A DNA stretch of 64,000 bases from an uncultured Sulfitobacter sp. GTDB lineage: Bacteria > Pseudomonadota > Alphaproteobacteria > Rhodobacterales > Rhodobacteraceae. Position numbers and translations under genes: made by a program. Under the pieces are notes generated by a model, which worked only from the letters and a program-made list of their open reading frames with translations, was not told the DNA's origin and searched no databases. How positions within the stretch are numbered: position 1 is the stretch's first letter; each line of letters begins with the position of its first letter. The stretch covers positions 124,001 through 188,000 of the forward strand of contig CANLOQ010000002.1 of NCBI GenBank assembly GCA_947492925.1. The letters are read 5' to 3'. Shown piece after piece: positions 63,137 to 64,000 of the stretch.

Positions 63137-64000
63137 TCAGCGCAGAAACCCGATGTTGTAGGTTGGCGACACATTTTCCTTTTGAAGATAGGCGGCAAGC
63201 GCTTCTGGTGCCGGGTGCGTGTCGGTTTTGGTTTCCGTGGCGGCCAGCCCACCGGTGATGAAAAGAGAATCAAGATCCTCGCCCATCGCGCCGCGGATGT
63301 CCGTCAGCACGCCGTCCCCGATGCACAGAATACGGTCGTCCGGCACATCGACGCCAAGTGCGGACAACCGGCGGCGCGCCAGATCGTAGATCGGGGGGTG
63401 CGGCTTGCCGAAATAGAGGCTCTCACCGCCCATTTCTGTGTAAAGGGCGGCCAGAGCGCCCGCGCACCATTCGCGCGTTTCGCCCCGGTCCACCACGATA
63501 TCCGGGTTGGCACACAGCAGTTTGAGGCCCTTCTGCTTGGCGTAGAGGAATTGCGGGCGCATCACGTCCGGGTCGGCCAGCGGGTCTTCGGGTCCGGTAC
63601 ATACGATGCCTTCGGCCTGTTCCAAAGGCACCTGCGTGATGTCGACCGGATCGTCGATCAATTCAAGCGGGGCAAAGAAATTCTGGTCATGGGGCTGTCC
63701 GATGAACCAGACTTTGCTGCCCACGGTGCCGCGAAACATGGCCGAACGTGCCGAATCGCCTGATGTGGCGATGGCATCCCAAGCGTCCTCGGGGACGTTG
63801 AACCGGGTCAATTGTTGCTGCACACCCGCATGGGGGCGCGGGGCGTTGGTGACAAGGATCACCTTGCCGCCGTCTGCGCGATAGGCTTGCAGGGCGGCGA
63901 CGGCATCGGGAAAGGCGGTGACGCCGTTGTGCACACAGCCCCAAAGATCGACGAACAGCGCATCGTATCGGTCTGAAACCTCGGCAAGGGTCTTGATGAT
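63137..64000 (-). CDS. TIGR01459-type HAD-superfamily hydrolase (5' end outside window)
   Basis: The frame is open to the right edge, so the N-terminus is missing; about 287 residues are visible. The HAD phosphatase motif I is ALFVDLWGCVHNG near visible residues 14-26. Motif II is the ILVTNAPRPHAGVQ segment, and motif IV is DRILCIGDGVLTDIRGAMGEDLDSLFITGG near the end with the Asp pair. DLWG.(V)HNG is diagnostic of the TIGR01459 group common in alphaproteobacteria. The substrate is unknown. Confidence 0.9.
   Translation of the reverse strand: MIKTLAEVSDRYDALFVDLWGCVHNGVTAFPDAVAALQAYRADGGKVILVTNAPRPHAGVQQQLTRFNVPEDAWDAIATSGDSARSAMFRGTVGSKVWFIGQPHDQNFFAPLELIDDPVDITQVPLEQAEGIVCTGPEDPLADPDVMRPQFLYAKQKGLKLLCANPDIVVDRGETREWCAGALAALYTEMGGESLYFGKPHPPIYDLARRRLSALGVDVPDDRILCIGDGVLTDIRGAMGEDLDSLFITGGLAATETKTDTHPAPEALAAYLQKENVSPTYNIGFLR

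Overview
The window is a GC-rich, densely coded chromosomal segment of an alphaproteobacterium, almost certainly a marine member of the Roseobacter group (Rhodobacteraceae). The grounds are family-level: an F1-only atpHAGDC operon, a tiny aa3-type cytochrome c oxidase subunit IV, ETF:ubiquinone oxidoreductase, phaA-phaB polyhydroxybutyrate genes, extensin-like, YcgN, DUF2125 and TIGR01459-type proteins, and a DmdC-like acyl-CoA dehydrogenase. Genus-level assignment is not possible by reading alone. I see no rRNA, tRNA, CRISPR array, insertion sequence, phage gene or replication origin. About 70 protein genes can be supported. Both ends cut a gene: an RND efflux permease at the left and a HAD-type hydrolase at the right.

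Layout. 1-4.4 kb: RND permease (partial), a DsbD N-domain-like periplasmic protein, YqgE and Sua5/TsaC. 4.5-9.6 kb: an acyl-CoA dehydrogenase/MBL hydrolase/small-protein operon, cytochrome oxidase subunit IV, a lipoprotein and azlC-azlD. 9.7-13.7 kb: a molybdenum cofactor operon, fdhD-mobA-mobB-moeA, in which the MoeA is fused to an extra N-terminal domain. 13.7-17 kb: a membrane protein, greA, and a SoxR regulator divergent from a VOC protein with a SoxR-type promoter between them. 17-24.1 kb: ETF-QO, a TPR protein, ispE, polyprenyl diphosphate synthase, DUF2007, a TrmN6-like methyltransferase and DUF465. 24.2-30.2 kb: a drug/metabolite exporter with its LysR gene, a tiny protein, phaB-phaA, an EAL phosphodiesterase and tag. 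30.2-36.3 kb: small membrane proteins, rpsD with a clear promoter and leader hairpin, hisC-tyrA-extensin, DUF2125 and ChaC. 36.3-43.9 kb: a proton-channel/OmpA pair, an M23 peptidase, clpA and gloB. 44-47 kb: a methyltransferase, a GyrI-like protein, an unknown protein and a class II aldolase. 47.3-50 kb: two adjacent unknown acidic, membrane-anchored proteins that share a domain. 50.4-55.3 kb: the ATP synthase F1 operon. 55.4-64 kb: LysR, a secreted protein, an H-type lectin, prs, an isomerase/hydrolase pair, threonine aldolase, YcgN, ribF, MaoC and the HAD hydrolase.

Most of the window is core metabolism: respiration and ATP synthesis, cofactor production (molybdopterin, isoprenoid quinone tail, FAD, PRPP), carbon storage and proteostasis. 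The stretches most worth following up are the paired acidic proteins at 47.3-50.0 kb, the fusion MoeA in the cofactor operon, the SoxR-controlled VOC gene, the FdhD lacking the second cysteine of its CxxC motif, and the rpsD leader.
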